This document shows, piece by piece, positions 25,122 to 33,362 of a stretch of 64,000 nt of DNA. The notes beneath the pieces are model-generated. The model saw only the letters and a list, made by a program, of their open reading frames with translations, ran no database searches and was not told the origin of the DNA. Position 1 is the stretch's first letter. The number at the start of each line of letters is the position of its first letter. The stretch is from Bacillota bacterium (lineage in GTDB: Bacteria > Bacillota > Bacilli > Paenibacillales > UBA4045). A program made the translations under genes and the position numbers. The DNA is taken from the NCBI GenBank assembly GCA_023441055.1, contig JAEZQY010000067.1, forward strand, positions 1-64,000, in the 5' to 3' direction.

Positions 25122-26783
25122 GTGATTGAACAATCCACAATTGGCACTAAGGAAGAGGTTGTGTTGACGTATTCCAAAAGCGTGCAAAGATTAGCTCGAC
25201 AACTGACTAATTTGAAACTGTACGACAGATGGTTGCACGAAGATTTAATTCAACAAGGATTTGTTGGCTTACTTGAAGCTTATGAAAGATACGATTCTAA
25301 TAAAATCTTCGGACACTTCTGGGGCTACGCACGGAAATCTGTAAGGGGTAGGATGATTGATTTTATAGCACAGTATTTCAACTACTTAAGACCAACCAAA
25401 CAAGTTAATGCAATAATGTTGCAAATTCTCAATAAGAAATTAAGGGGAGAAACTCCAGAGGTCATCGCTGATTTATGTGGTTGCTCCCAAAGGATTGCAG
25501 TAGATGCATTACATTTACTTGTTATACGACGACCTATTTATTTGTACGAACCAATCCGAAACAATGAGAATTTGCGAGATAAAGAATACATTGACCTCAT
25601 AGAAATTCATGACGAACAGGATGAATTATCCTTTGTTGAAAATAATAATGAGCCCAGTGATTTAGAAAATAAAGTCATTCGGTTGTTATTGAATGGATAC
25701 AGTAGAGAAAACATCTTAGAGCACACCAATATTCAAGCAATTGAACTAAAAGTGATGATTGATAAGATCATAATGAAATATGGAAATGATCCCAAAACAA
25801 TTTTAAATAGAAATGAGGAACGTTTAATGAAAATCTCCTCTATAGAGGAACAAACAACACATCTACAAGAAGTAACACAACAATACTTCGAATGGGTCGA
25901 TATAAATAAAATCAGTGCGAGCCCAAAAAACCCAAGGAAAAACCTCTCTGCCAATTCACAACAAATGAAAGAGATAATATCAACCAAAGGATGGGAGGAG
26001 CCAATTACTTGCTACAAACGCGGTCCGTATTACTTCGTTCTATCTGGTCATCGAAGATGGAGCGCAGCCAAGGAACTAGGGGAAAAAGAACTGCCCGTAT
26101 TTGTTGTAGTCAAACCAAAGGATCAAGCTGATGAATTAGATCGCCTAGGCTCATTACAAAGTGGACAAGTGGAGTGGACTCCTTATGAAAGCGCCAAAAA
26201 TACATACGATAGGTGGCTGTACTCCGGAGGGATATCTTATTACGAGTTAGGAAAAAAATTAGGCATTACTAAAAATAGAGTAGCTGCAAAAATACATGTT
26301 TTTAAGTACTATCCCAAGGAAGAAATAGCAGATAAATTAGCGAATGGTATGTATTCGATCTCCATGTTGGACTATATTGCACATTGGATTAAGCGCCTCT
26401 CTCACTATCAACCGGAACTAGTCAATGATCTATCAGAGGAGCATATACGTCATCTTATGTTGACAAAATATGAGAACAAATGTTTTAACAGTCACCTGAT
26501 TAACGACAAGACCTTTGTAACAAACGCTACCAAAGAAGAACTATATCATTTTTTATGCGATGCGAATAAAACACTTAAACAATGCCAAGTTGAACTCATC
26601 CTAAACCGCTCGAACCAAAACATTGCATCTTCTGAAGCTAGTTCCGTGATAAAGGATTCCCAAATCGCATTAAGAAATATGGTATGGAGTAATGATAAAG
26701 AAGCCCAGCGATTAATCGATGAATTAGATAAATTGGCGTCTGACTTAACCAAAAAAATCATTGAACTTGCGGGAGGCGTTTGA
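25122..26783 (+). CDS. Sigma-70-like protein fused to a ParB domain
   Basis: A 553-aa protein. Residues 12-85 match sigma-70 region 2 (HEDLIQQGFVGLLEAYERYD, then FGHFWGYARKSVRGRMIDF). Residues 108-132 look like region 3 (GETPEVIADLCGCSQRIAVDA), and 180-222 are region-4-like (LENKVIRLLLNGYS). From residue 258 a ParB/sulfiredoxin-fold domain follows: NPRKNLSANSQQMKEII, GWEEPITCY, FVLSGHRRWSAAKELG (the CTP/phosphate loop of ParB) and an HTH (YYELGKKLGITKNRVA). The start is GTG with GGGGGAG before it. The stop overlaps the next ParB gene by 4 bp. I know of no described protein with this domain order. It could be a DNA-partition or promoter-recognition factor. Confidence 0.75.
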   Translation: MIEQSTIGTKEEVVLTYSKSVQRLARQLTNLKLYDRWLHEDLIQQGFVGLLEAYERYDSNKIFGHFWGYARKSVRGRMIDFIAQYFNYLRPTKQVNAIMLQILNKKLRGETPEVIADLCGCSQRIAVDALHLLVIRRPIYLYEPIRNNENLRDKEYIDLIEIHDEQDELSFVENNNEPSDLENKVIRLLLNGYSRENILEHTNIQAIELKVMIDKIIMKYGNDPKTILNRNEERLMKISSIEEQTTHLQEVTQQYFEWVDINKISASPKNPRKNLSANSQQMKEIISTKGWEEPITCYKRGPYYFVLSGHRRWSAAKELGEKELPVFVVVKPKDQADELDRLGSLQSGQVEWTPYESAKNTYDRWLYSGGISYYELGKKLGITKNRVAAKIHVFKYYPKEEIADKLANGMYSISMLDYIAHWIKRLSHYQPELVNDLSEEHIRHLMLTKYENKCFNSHLINDKTFVTNATKEELYHFLCDANKTLKQCQVELILNRSNQNIASSEASSVIKDSQIALRNMVWSNDKEAQRLIDELDKLASDLTKKIIELAGGV

Positions 26784-27730
26784 ACATGGAACAGCATATC
26801 TCCAAGATAGTATTTGTAAATATTAAAGAAATTTTTCCCAATCCACTAAACCCACGCGAAGACAGTTCTATGAAGACTGAAGAAATGCAACGCATCATAA
26901 AAGATAAGGGGTGGGAATCACCGATAACCTGTTATCAAAAAGACTCGAAGTATATCATACTTTCGGGCCATCGACGATGGTATGCAGCTAAAAAATTATC
27001 GCAGAAACAAATTCCCGTATTCTTAGTCAAGGCTCCGTCATCGCCAGAAGAAGAATTAGAGCGGCTTGGATCCGTACAAGGTGGAAAAACCGACTGGAGC
27101 GTGTATGAATGGGCTAAATACACATATGAAATGTGGATATATTGGAAGGAATGCTCTTTTAGAGAATTGGCCCAAAAGATAAATAAAAGCAGCGGCTTTG
27201 TTGCAACAAGGGTTAAAATTTTCAGATACTTTCCTCATAATGAAATCGAAGAGAAATTGATAAATGGTGTCTACTCTATTTCTGTATTACATTACCTAAT
27301 AGGCTGGTTAGAAAGCCTGACTCGATTAAAACCTGAAATAGTGAATGATTTGACGTTAGATTTAATACGTAAAACAATGTTATCAAAAATCGAGAAACAA
27401 CTGGTAACTATTTTAGATTTAAAAAGTGACTCCTTTATACGCGTAGCTAACTATGAAAACATCAAAGAGTTTTTAATACAACCAACAAAAAAACTATCCG
27501 ATGCACTAGCTGAGCTTGGTGAAGGATATGGAATATATAAGGGGAGAAGTAAAATAAATGCGAGCATCGATGTAATCAATGATGTACAAAACATTATTTC
27601 CAAGCTGCAAAATTCAAGAGCAAAAGAAGCACATCTGCAATTTGAGGAGATAGTAAATGATTATATAGAAATAATAGCTAGTAAAAAAAATGAGTTGGAA
27701 TCATATATCAGTCGCAGTAATTCGTTATAA
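26780..27730 (+). CDS. ParB-like protein, paralogue of the preceding ParB half
   Basis: A 316-aa protein that parallels the C-terminal 295 residues of the upstream fusion: NPLNPREDSSMKTEEMQRII, GWESPITCY, IILSGHRRWYAAKKL, FRELAQKINKSSGFVATRVK (HTH), and the same spaced helices after it (INGVYSISVLHYLIGWLESL). It has no sigma-like part. The ATG overlaps the upstream stop by 4 bp, so both are made from one message. Heterodimers of the two through the ParB part are plausible. No ParA ATPase and no obvious parS palindrome is nearby. Confidence 0.75.
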   Translation: MNMEQHISKIVFVNIKEIFPNPLNPREDSSMKTEEMQRIIKDKGWESPITCYQKDSKYIILSGHRRWYAAKKLSQKQIPVFLVKAPSSPEEELERLGSVQGGKTDWSVYEWAKYTYEMWIYWKECSFRELAQKINKSSGFVATRVKIFRYFPHNEIEEKLINGVYSISVLHYLIGWLESLTRLKPEIVNDLTLDLIRKTMLSKIEKQLVTILDLKSDSFIRVANYENIKEFLIQPTKKLSDALAELGEGYGIYKGRSKINASIDVINDVQNIISKLQNSRAKEAHLQFEEIVNDYIEIIASKKNELESYISRSNSL

Positions 27731-27766
27731 GTTTTATGACTTCAATAAATCCCAGACCCTGCTTAA

Positions 27767-27790
27767 GGCTATCCACATCGCTGGATGGTC
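27767..27790 (+). terminator. Terminator of the ParB operon
   Basis: GGCTATCCA pairs with TGGATGGTC (two G-T pairs) around CATCGC, followed by TTTTATTT. Confidence 0.7.
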
Positions 27791-27934
27791 TTTTATTTGC
27801 GATAATTTAAATGAACTTTGGAATAATTTGATTGATTCGAGTTAATAATAAATTATAAGTTGGTTTTATAATTACTTTAAGTTCCCTTTAAGTTTTAAGA
27901 CGATTATGATAGAATAGGCGGTGAGGTGATGTAT

Positions 27935-28618
27935 ATGTTTGATCTAGCTGATAAGGAAATCGCAATTAACGAAGCGGTCACGATCTCTGAGTTGGTCAAA
28001 GGTCTTCCGGAGCTTGATAGTACAAAGATATCTCTCTTTATCAAAGCTCTAGCAAACTATATTGAAAAAACGTCAATCCATAATCCAGATGTTATGCTGC
28101 AGGAAGTTCAAAGCTGTCTAAACGAGCAAAATACGCATCGCGCGCTGCAGCGGTTGCTTGTGCATATGGTTAACGTCGGTACGTCAGAAGACGCGTTAAA
28201 CATGCGTATGTACACGACTGGAGAAGTAGCCCGTTTTTTTGGAGTAAGTGTCGCGACGATCAATAATTGGATTAACCAAGGGCGCTTTCTCGGTGTTGAG
28301 AAAGGTGATAGGTTTAAGCAGGTTCGCATTCCCGAGAATGCCATCTATCACGCTCCAACAGGCGTGCAAACGAAGATAGCAGATGCGGCCGAAGGGTATG
28401 TGGTCGAACAATCTATCCTGAACCGGGATAATCCGATGTCAGATGCTGAAGAACTCGCTGAACTGGTGAATGCGGTTGTTCATTTTGAGAAAAAGTATGG
28501 TGGCACCTATGAAAAAACCCTTGGTATAAAGAATGAACTTACACCTGACGAGACTCGGGACGCTCAGCAGTGGGGGGGCTTGCTACGATCGATCGAAAGG
28601 CGGGGATCAGGCGCTTGA
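27935..28618 (+). CDS. HTH (excisionase/MerR-type) protein, probable antitoxin
   Basis: About 227 aa from the ATG at 27935 (GAGGTGAT 7 bp before it). Residues 90-140 carry an excisionase-like helix-turn-helix (MYTTGEVARFFGVSVATINNW, then INQGRFLGVEKG). The flanking regions are helical and have no clear family. The stop TGA overlaps the TTG start of the next gene (TTGA), the tight coupling typical of toxin-antitoxin pairs. The product probably represses its own promoter and neutralises the TumE-like partner. Confidence 0.65.
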   Translation: MFDLADKEIAINEAVTISELVKGLPELDSTKISLFIKALANYIEKTSIHNPDVMLQEVQSCLNEQNTHRALQRLLVHMVNVGTSEDALNMRMYTTGEVARFFGVSVATINNWINQGRFLGVEKGDRFKQVRIPENAIYHAPTGVQTKIADAAEGYVVEQSILNRDNPMSDAEELAELVNAVVHFEKKYGGTYEKTLGIKNELTPDETRDAQQWGGLLRSIERRGSGA

Positions 28619-29046
28619 CCAAATCACAACGAGCAGTGAGACCACCGTCAAATATAACGCAATTAGAACGGGATTATGCCCACATCATAATGGATATCCG
28701 AGATGGAGATGGCTCTGGATTAATGTCGTCCCGTAAATTTACGCGACGTACGATCGTCTTCGTCGATGGGTCGCGTTTGCTAGTTACCGAAGAATTGATC
28801 GGTGACATCATAGATGTCTCCTATTACAACTGGGTGGATCAAAGCGGGAACACAATCCTCTCTTTCCATAGTGAACCACATGACCAGGATCCACGTTATC
28901 AGACGACGACCGAGCCCTTCCACGTTCATCCTCCCGACGATGCCAAGATGACCAACATTACACGTTACCCGAACTATCATCATCAAGATTTACATACGAT
29001 CTTGGAGCATATTTTCTTCTCGCTTGTTGCAGCAAAAAAGATTTAG
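28615..29046 (+). CDS. TumE/DUF6516-like toxin candidate
   Basis: 143 aa from a TTG that overlaps the stop of the HTH gene; GGCGGGGA lies before it. The family pattern of TumE proteins is recognisable: RRTIVFVDGSRLLVTEELI, YYNWVDQSGNTILSFHSEPH, a His/Pro-rich middle (FHVHPPDDAKM) and ITRYPNYHHQDLHTILEHIF at the end. TumE acts with an HTH antitoxin (TumA); the target is believed to be nucleic acid. A GTG at 28570 would add 15 residues but lacks a good site. Confidence 0.6.
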   Translation: MTKSQRAVRPPSNITQLERDYAHIIMDIRDGDGSGLMSSRKFTRRTIVFVDGSRLLVTEELIGDIIDVSYYNWVDQSGNTILSFHSEPHDQDPRYQTTTEPFHVHPPDDAKMTNITRYPNYHHQDLHTILEHIFFSLVAAKKI

Positions 29047-29060
29047 TTACTATCGTGACT

Positions 29061-29177
29061 CCTACCGAGCCACCCCATTCCAGACGTAGATCATAATGTT
29101 CTCTTTTGGCCTTATGGTGCTGGACGACAAATCTCAAGCCCGCTTTTGACGCTTCTGAATACACATACTTCCCAATC
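29061..29177 (-). pseudogene. Relic joining a splB end to a ligD start
   Basis: On the minus strand the first ~20 bp encode IGKYVYS, as in SplB near its C-terminus (GIGKYVYT at about 38280-38300 here). The following ~95 bp encode EASKAGLRFVVQHHKAKREH and YDLRLEWGG, nearly identical to the N-terminus of LigD at 36965-37055 (EASEAGLRFVVQHHMARREH). The DNA matches are close, roughly nine bases in ten. In the intact locus these two genes are separated by the dehydrogenase gene at 37252-38196, so the relic derives from a second copy of the locus with that gene deleted. Confidence 0.7.
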
Positions 29178-29202
29178 ACAGATTAGACGGGTAGGTAATA
29201 AC

Positions 29203-30522
29203 TTAAGTGGTTGAATCAAGCTCAAACGCGATCACGGTGTCCCTCTCATCAGGCAATGGATATGTATTGGATTCAGGATGGGCGAAATTGAAGAACAAAT
29301 CATCTTTGTATTGTCCTGCATTCCAAGGAAGCTTGGTAAACAGCTCAGTGCCGTCTGCGACTATTCGTGCCTTACGCACTCGACCGGCGAGGCCCGGCAA
29401 CGTGTATGCGCCTACCCGTTGCTCCATCACATGTGCATATACAGTGTTACCGGATTGTGTAAGCCTGCCCCAATCTGGCTTATCATATACGGACTGGCCG
29501 CAGCCATATATGCTTTCGCCATTGCGCTGCATCCAGTCGCCAACCTCGCTTAGTATACGGAGTGACGCTTCCGGAATACGTCCACGCGCGTCTGGTCCCA
29601 CATTCAGCAACAGATTGCCGTTCTTGCTCACACATTCCACAAGCGTGCGAATAATCAACTTGCTGGATTTCCATTTCTGGTCGGATGCCGCATAACCCCA
29701 ATTATCATTCAGGGTTATGCATGATTCCCATGGAATCGGTTCACCCGCCTCATTCACTTCGCCTGTTGCTGGAATGAGCTGCTCCGGTGAAGCGAAATCG
29801 CCGGCATAGGGTCCAGGAGTTTGCAAGTAGATGCTGCCGCCCCCGGTCCCGTTGATTTCCAGACGATTATTAATGATCAGATGGGGCTGAATTGAACGGA
29901 TCAGTTTCATTAGCTTTGAAGCGCCCCACTTCTCGCCTTCCATATCTGCGTAGGAGAAGTCGAACCACATAATATCCAGCTTCCCATACTCCGTGAGCAG
30001 CTCCTTCACTTGCCCATGCATGTAGTCCAGGTAATGGCTGAAACGCGCCGGATCTCGCTTATATGCTTCATTATCCCGCATGGGATGGTGCTCATCTCCA
30101 TATGCAGGGTAATCCTCATGATGCCAATCGATAAGCGAATAATATAATCCGACCTTCAGCCCCTCTGCTCGGAACGCATCCAGAAACTCGGCGACTAGAT
30201 CGCGGCCTGCCTTTGTCTTCGTCGACTTGTAATCGGTCAGCTTGCTATCGAATAAGCAAAAGCCGTCATGGTGCTTCGCCGTCATGATGGCATACTTCAT
30301 GCCTGCATGCTTGGCTGCCTTCGCCCATTCTCGCGGATTATAATGGGTCGGATCAAATTCATCGACATAGGTTTGATACGCCTCGACCGTCATTCGCTCT
30401 TGATTGCGCACCCATTCTCCTCTTGCCGGGATTGCATAAATTCCCCAATGAATGAACATACCGAAGCGATCCTCTGTAAACCAGCGTGTACGCTCATTGT
30501 TACCCACAATTTGTTCGGACAT
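29203..30522 (-). CDS. GH29 alpha-L-fucosidase
   Basis: About 439 aa, a cytosolic GH29 enzyme that removes alpha-L-fucose from glycans. The N-terminal barrel shows RFGMFIHWGIYAIPARGEW, MTAKHHDGFCLFDS and IMWFDFSYA (the Asp is the nucleophile). No signal peptide is present, so imported oligosaccharides are the likely substrate. I start at ATG 30522 with GAGGAAG before it. The gene diverges from the HAD gene across two LacI-type operators. A promoter (TTGATT-16-TATAAA) lies just upstream with an operator at its start site, so sugar-dependent repression is expected. Confidence 0.9.
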   Translation of the reverse strand: MSEQIVGNNERTRWFTEDRFGMFIHWGIYAIPARGEWVRNQERMTVEAYQTYVDEFDPTHYNPREWAKAAKHAGMKYAIMTAKHHDGFCLFDSKLTDYKSTKTKAGRDLVAEFLDAFRAEGLKVGLYYSLIDWHHEDYPAYGDEHHPMRDNEAYKRDPARFSHYLDYMHGQVKELLTEYGKLDIMWFDFSYADMEGEKWGASKLMKLIRSIQPHLIINNRLEINGTGGGSIYLQTPGPYAGDFASPEQLIPATGEVNEAGEPIPWESCITLNDNWGYAASDQKWKSSKLIIRTLVECVSKNGNLLLNVGPDARGRIPEASLRILSEVGDWMQRNGESIYGCGQSVYDKPDWGRLTQSGNTVYAHVMEQRVGAYTLPGLAGRVRKARIVADGTELFTKLPWNAGQYKDDLFFNFAHPESNTYPLPDERDTVIAFELDSTT

Positions 30523-30579
30523 CGACAACTCTTCCTCTCTGTGCACCTAGATTTATGCTTAACCGAAAGCTGTTATACT

Positions 30580-30597
30580 AGGGTAATCGTTTACCCT
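30580..30597. promoter_or_regulatory. LacI-type operator 1 (fucosidase promoter)
   Basis: AGGGTAATCGTTTACCCT, a near-perfect palindrome with the central CG of LacI-family sites. It overlaps the expected transcription start of the fucosidase gene. Confidence 0.8.
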
Positions 30598-30603
30598 CCC
30601 CCA

Positions 30604-30631
30604 TTTATACCACGTTAAACCAAAAAATCAA
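30604..30631 (-). promoter_or_regulatory. Sigma-A-type promoter of the fucosidase gene
   Basis: On the minus strand TTGATT, a 16-bp spacer and TATAAA. The operator at 30580-30597 begins 6 bp after the -10 box. Confidence 0.65.
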
Positions 30632-30689
30632 CAGTATTTTATGTTTTTGTATATTGTCTTCCTCATCATTTTACTATACTATGAGATCC

Positions 30690-30707
30690 AGGGTAAGCGT
30701 TTACCCT
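30690..30707. promoter_or_regulatory. LacI-type operator 2 (HAD gene side)
   Basis: AGGGTAAGCGTTTACCCT, with all outer positions shared with operator 1, 110 bp away. TATACT at 30675-30680 lies just before it on the plus strand, which suggests a repressed promoter for the HAD gene. Two sites at this distance could loop. Confidence 0.75.
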
Positions 30708-30732
30708 AAAATATAACTAGGCGGTGTTAGAC

Positions 30733-31287
30733 ATGACTAAGGAACTTATTATTTTCTTAGATTGCGGCGACACAATTATCGATGAGGGAACCGAAATCCG
30801 TGATGACAATGGAGTCGTTATCTCGGCTAATGTTATACCTGGTGCGGATACCATGGTGAAAACCTTGCAGCAGCAAGGATATACTCTTGCGATCGTAGCA
30901 GACGGTCTTGCCCAATCCTTCAAAAATATACTTACTCAAAACGGGGTCTATGATTGCTTTGAAACTTTGACTTACTCGGAGCAAATCCGAGCAACCAAGC
31001 CAAGTCCGCGCATGTTTAAGGCCGCTATGGGTTCACTGGAGCTCAATGATGAGGATCGTAAGCGAATCATTATGGTAGGGAATAACTTGAGCAGAGATGT
31101 CAAGGGAGCGAACGAGCTCGGCATTACTAGCGTATTCTTGAGCTGGACGCCCCGATATCCCAAGACGCATGCAGATGCTCTTGAGAAACCCGACTTCATC
31201 ATCGAGCAGCCTATGGAGCTTATACAGTTAGCCGAGCAGTTGAATGACCGACTTCTGCAAGGCTTGCCCATTAAGCCTTCCAGCTAA
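30733..31287 (+). CDS. HAD-family hydrolase
   Basis: 184 aa from ATG 30733 (AGGCGGTG before it). Motif I is FLDCGDT, in which the usual DxDGT is changed to DxGDT, so the acid/base Asp is displaced by one position. Motif II lies in IVADGL, the Lys of motif III in RATKPSPRMF, and motif IV is MVGNNLSRDVKGA. It is likely a small-molecule phosphatase. Sharing operators with a fucosidase, it may act on a sugar phosphate of that pathway, but this is inferred only from position. Confidence 0.8.
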   Translation: MTKELIIFLDCGDTIIDEGTEIRDDNGVVISANVIPGADTMVKTLQQQGYTLAIVADGLAQSFKNILTQNGVYDCFETLTYSEQIRATKPSPRMFKAAMGSLELNDEDRKRIIMVGNNLSRDVKGANELGITSVFLSWTPRYPKTHADALEKPDFIIEQPMELIQLAEQLNDRLLQGLPIKPSS

Positions 31288-31293
31288 TGAACC

Positions 31294-31334
31294 ACCCCCT
31301 CATCTCTCATGAAAGCTTGTGAGATGGAGGGGGT
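31294..31334. terminator. Bidirectional terminator
   Basis: ACCCCCTCATCTC pairs with GAGATGGAGGGGGT (one bulge). T runs follow on the plus strand (TTTCC). It serves the convergent HAD and AraC genes. Confidence 0.8.
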
Positions 31335-31341
31335 TTCCACT

Positions 31342-32175
31342 TTATTGTTCCTTCAACTGCTCCCGATATTGACTCGGAGATACGCCTATGATTCGCTTGA
31401 ACATCCTCGAGAACAAGAAAGGGTCCTTGTAGCCGATGCTCGAGGATACCTCACTTATGGACAGCAGCGGATTCCCGAGCAGCTCACAGGCCCTATTCAT
31501 GCGATATTGCAGGGAATATTGCTGTGGCGTGACACCTACGGTGTCTTTGAATATCCTGGATAGATACTTACGACTCAGCTTAAGCTGACTTGCTACTTGT
31601 TCGATCGATAGATTGTTGGCATAATTCTGCTCGAGGATGGCCATGGCCTGCTCCACATATTTCCCTCGAACATTCTCTTCCGATTGTAGTGCGGGTTCTG
31701 CATTCAGGATGACAGACAAGAAGGAATAGAAGGCGCCGAGCAGTCTTAGCTCATTATTCAACCCCTGCTCTGTAGCCTTGAACATGTCCATGAAGCAGCT
31801 CTGAATGAATGCATCCTGCTCGGTCTCGAATACAGGCCGCTCCTGAGACAGATGGGATCGCTTGAGATAATACTCCACCTGCAAGCCATTGAAGGCCACC
31901 CACGAATACGTCCATGGATCTTCCTCATCCGCCCGATAATAGGTCAGCAGATCAGGACATACTAAGAAACCCTGGCCGCTGCTCAAACTATGGCTCTTCC
32001 CTCCTGTAGACAATATCCCTCTGCCGCTATGAATATAGTGAATTTTATAATATTCACGGATCAACGGACCAACTGTATGTCCGGGGACACATTGCTCTGT
32101 ACCGCAATAATAAAGCTTAACATCCATATTCGTACTATTAGGAAATGTCTGAAATTCATATTGATGGATGGTCAT
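31342..32175 (-). CDS. AraC-family regulator with cupin sensor domain
   Basis: About 277 aa from ATG 32175 (CAGGAG before it). Residues 1-150 are an AraC-type cupin (PLIREYYKIHYIHSGRGIL; LSSGQGFLVCPDLLTYY) that binds a sugar-like ligand. The last 100 residues hold two helix-turn-helix units (LSIEQVASQLKLSRKYLSRI; ISEVSSSIGYKDPFLFSRMF). It is likely a carbohydrate-responsive activator. The nearest candidates for control are the fucosidase and HAD genes or the divergent aldo/keto reductase, 155 bp away. Confidence 0.88.
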   Translation of the reverse strand: MTIHQYEFQTFPNSTNMDVKLYYCGTEQCVPGHTVGPLIREYYKIHYIHSGRGILSTGGKSHSLSSGQGFLVCPDLLTYYRADEEDPWTYSWVAFNGLQVEYYLKRSHLSQERPVFETEQDAFIQSCFMDMFKATEQGLNNELRLLGAFYSFLSVILNAEPALQSEENVRGKYVEQAMAILEQNYANNLSIEQVASQLKLSRKYLSRIFKDTVGVTPQQYSLQYRMNRACELLGNPLLSISEVSSSIGYKDPFLFSRMFKRIIGVSPSQYREQLKEQ

Positions 32176-32330
32176 GTCGTTTCTCCTGTTCCATTCGTAA
32201 GTTTGTTCATAATAGGTGACATTATACCATGCACTCATGCTATGCAGCTATGTAAGAGGGCCGCTTAAAGCGATATAATTAGAAGCATAGTAGACTTGTG
32301 ACCTAATCTGAATAGAAGGTGGTATGAACG

Positions 32331-33311
32331 ATGAAGTATACGTTTCTTGGACGATCAGGACTTAAGGTGAGCAGACTATGTCTGGGTACGATGAATTTCG
32401 GTGTGGATACGAATCAAGCGGAAGCCTTCAAGATTATGGATGCGGCCTTGGACGCGGGAATTACCTTCTTCGATACTGCGGACATCTACGGATGGGGTGA
32501 GAATTCCGGCGCAACGGAGACGATTATCGGCAATTGGTTCGCACAGGGCGGGAATCGGCGGGAACGGGTTGTGCTGGCAACGAAGGTCTATGAGAAGCTG
32601 CATAATCCGATTGACGGCCCCAATGATGATCCCGGACTATCCCTCTATAAGATTCGCCGCCACCTAGAGAACTCCCTCCGAAGGCTCCAGACCGATCATA
32701 TCGAGCTATATCAGATGCATCATATCGATCGTCGCACACCTTGGGAGGAGCTGTGGGGAGCATTCGAGGCCGTAGTCAATCAAGGCAAGGTGGACTATAT
32801 TGGTTCCAGCAATTTCGCCGGATGGCATCTGGTGAAGGCTCAGGCAGCGGCCAAGGAGCGGCGATTCCTCGGACTTGTAAGTGAGCAACACATCTATAAC
32901 CTGTTGAATCGCAATGCGGAGCTCGAGGTTCTGCCGGCAGCTCAGGACTTAGGATTAGGCGTAGTGGTATGGAGCCCGCTGGCCGGCGGCCTGCTTGGCG
33001 GACGAGCCCTGCAAGCCGACAGAGGCGCAAGAACAAGCAAGATGGCAGAGCAGATCGAACGACATCGCTCGAAGCTGGAAGCCTTCGCATCACTCTGCGA
33101 GGAGCTGGGCGAATCACAAGCCAATGTAGCGCTGGCTTGGATGCTGGCGAACCCTGCCATTACCGCCCCTATTATCGGGCCGCGGACGGTGGAGCAGCTT
33201 CATGATACGCTGCGGGCTGTTGAGATTGCGCTGGATCAGTCCGTTCTCGAGGAGCTGGATCGCATCTTCCCGGGTCCAGGAGGAGCGGCGCCTGAAGCCT
33301 ATGCCTGGTAA
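32331..33311 (+). CDS. Aldo/keto reductase
   Basis: A 326-aa NADPH-dependent oxidoreductase of the AKR family. The fold markers are LGRSGLKVSRLCLGTMNFG, FFDTADIYGWGENSG (Asp and Tyr of the tetrad), VLATKV (Lys), ELYQMHHID (His) and the C-terminal NPAITAPIIGPRTVEQL, which binds the cofactor phosphate. A GGTGGT site precedes the ATG. It diverges from the AraC gene and is followed by an SDR gene after 50 bp. The substrate is unknown. Confidence 0.9.
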   Translation: MKYTFLGRSGLKVSRLCLGTMNFGVDTNQAEAFKIMDAALDAGITFFDTADIYGWGENSGATETIIGNWFAQGGNRRERVVLATKVYEKLHNPIDGPNDDPGLSLYKIRRHLENSLRRLQTDHIELYQMHHIDRRTPWEELWGAFEAVVNQGKVDYIGSSNFAGWHLVKAQAAAKERRFLGLVSEQHIYNLLNRNAELEVLPAAQDLGLGVVVWSPLAGGLLGGRALQADRGARTSKMAEQIERHRSKLEAFASLCEELGESQANVALAWMLANPAITAPIIGPRTVEQLHDTLRAVEIALDQSVLEELDRIFPGPGGAAPEAYAW

Positions 33312-33362
33312 TCGCGGGAATGTGTAAGTATGCATTAGGACTCATAAGAGGAGGCGATCGCA

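Noticed and set aside
25122..27730. Plasmid-type parABS partition locus
   Set aside because: No ParA gene and no replication gene or parS array could be found.
28958..29179. A real small gene on the minus strand
   Set aside because: Its content is explained by pieces of splB and ligD, so it is listed as a relic.
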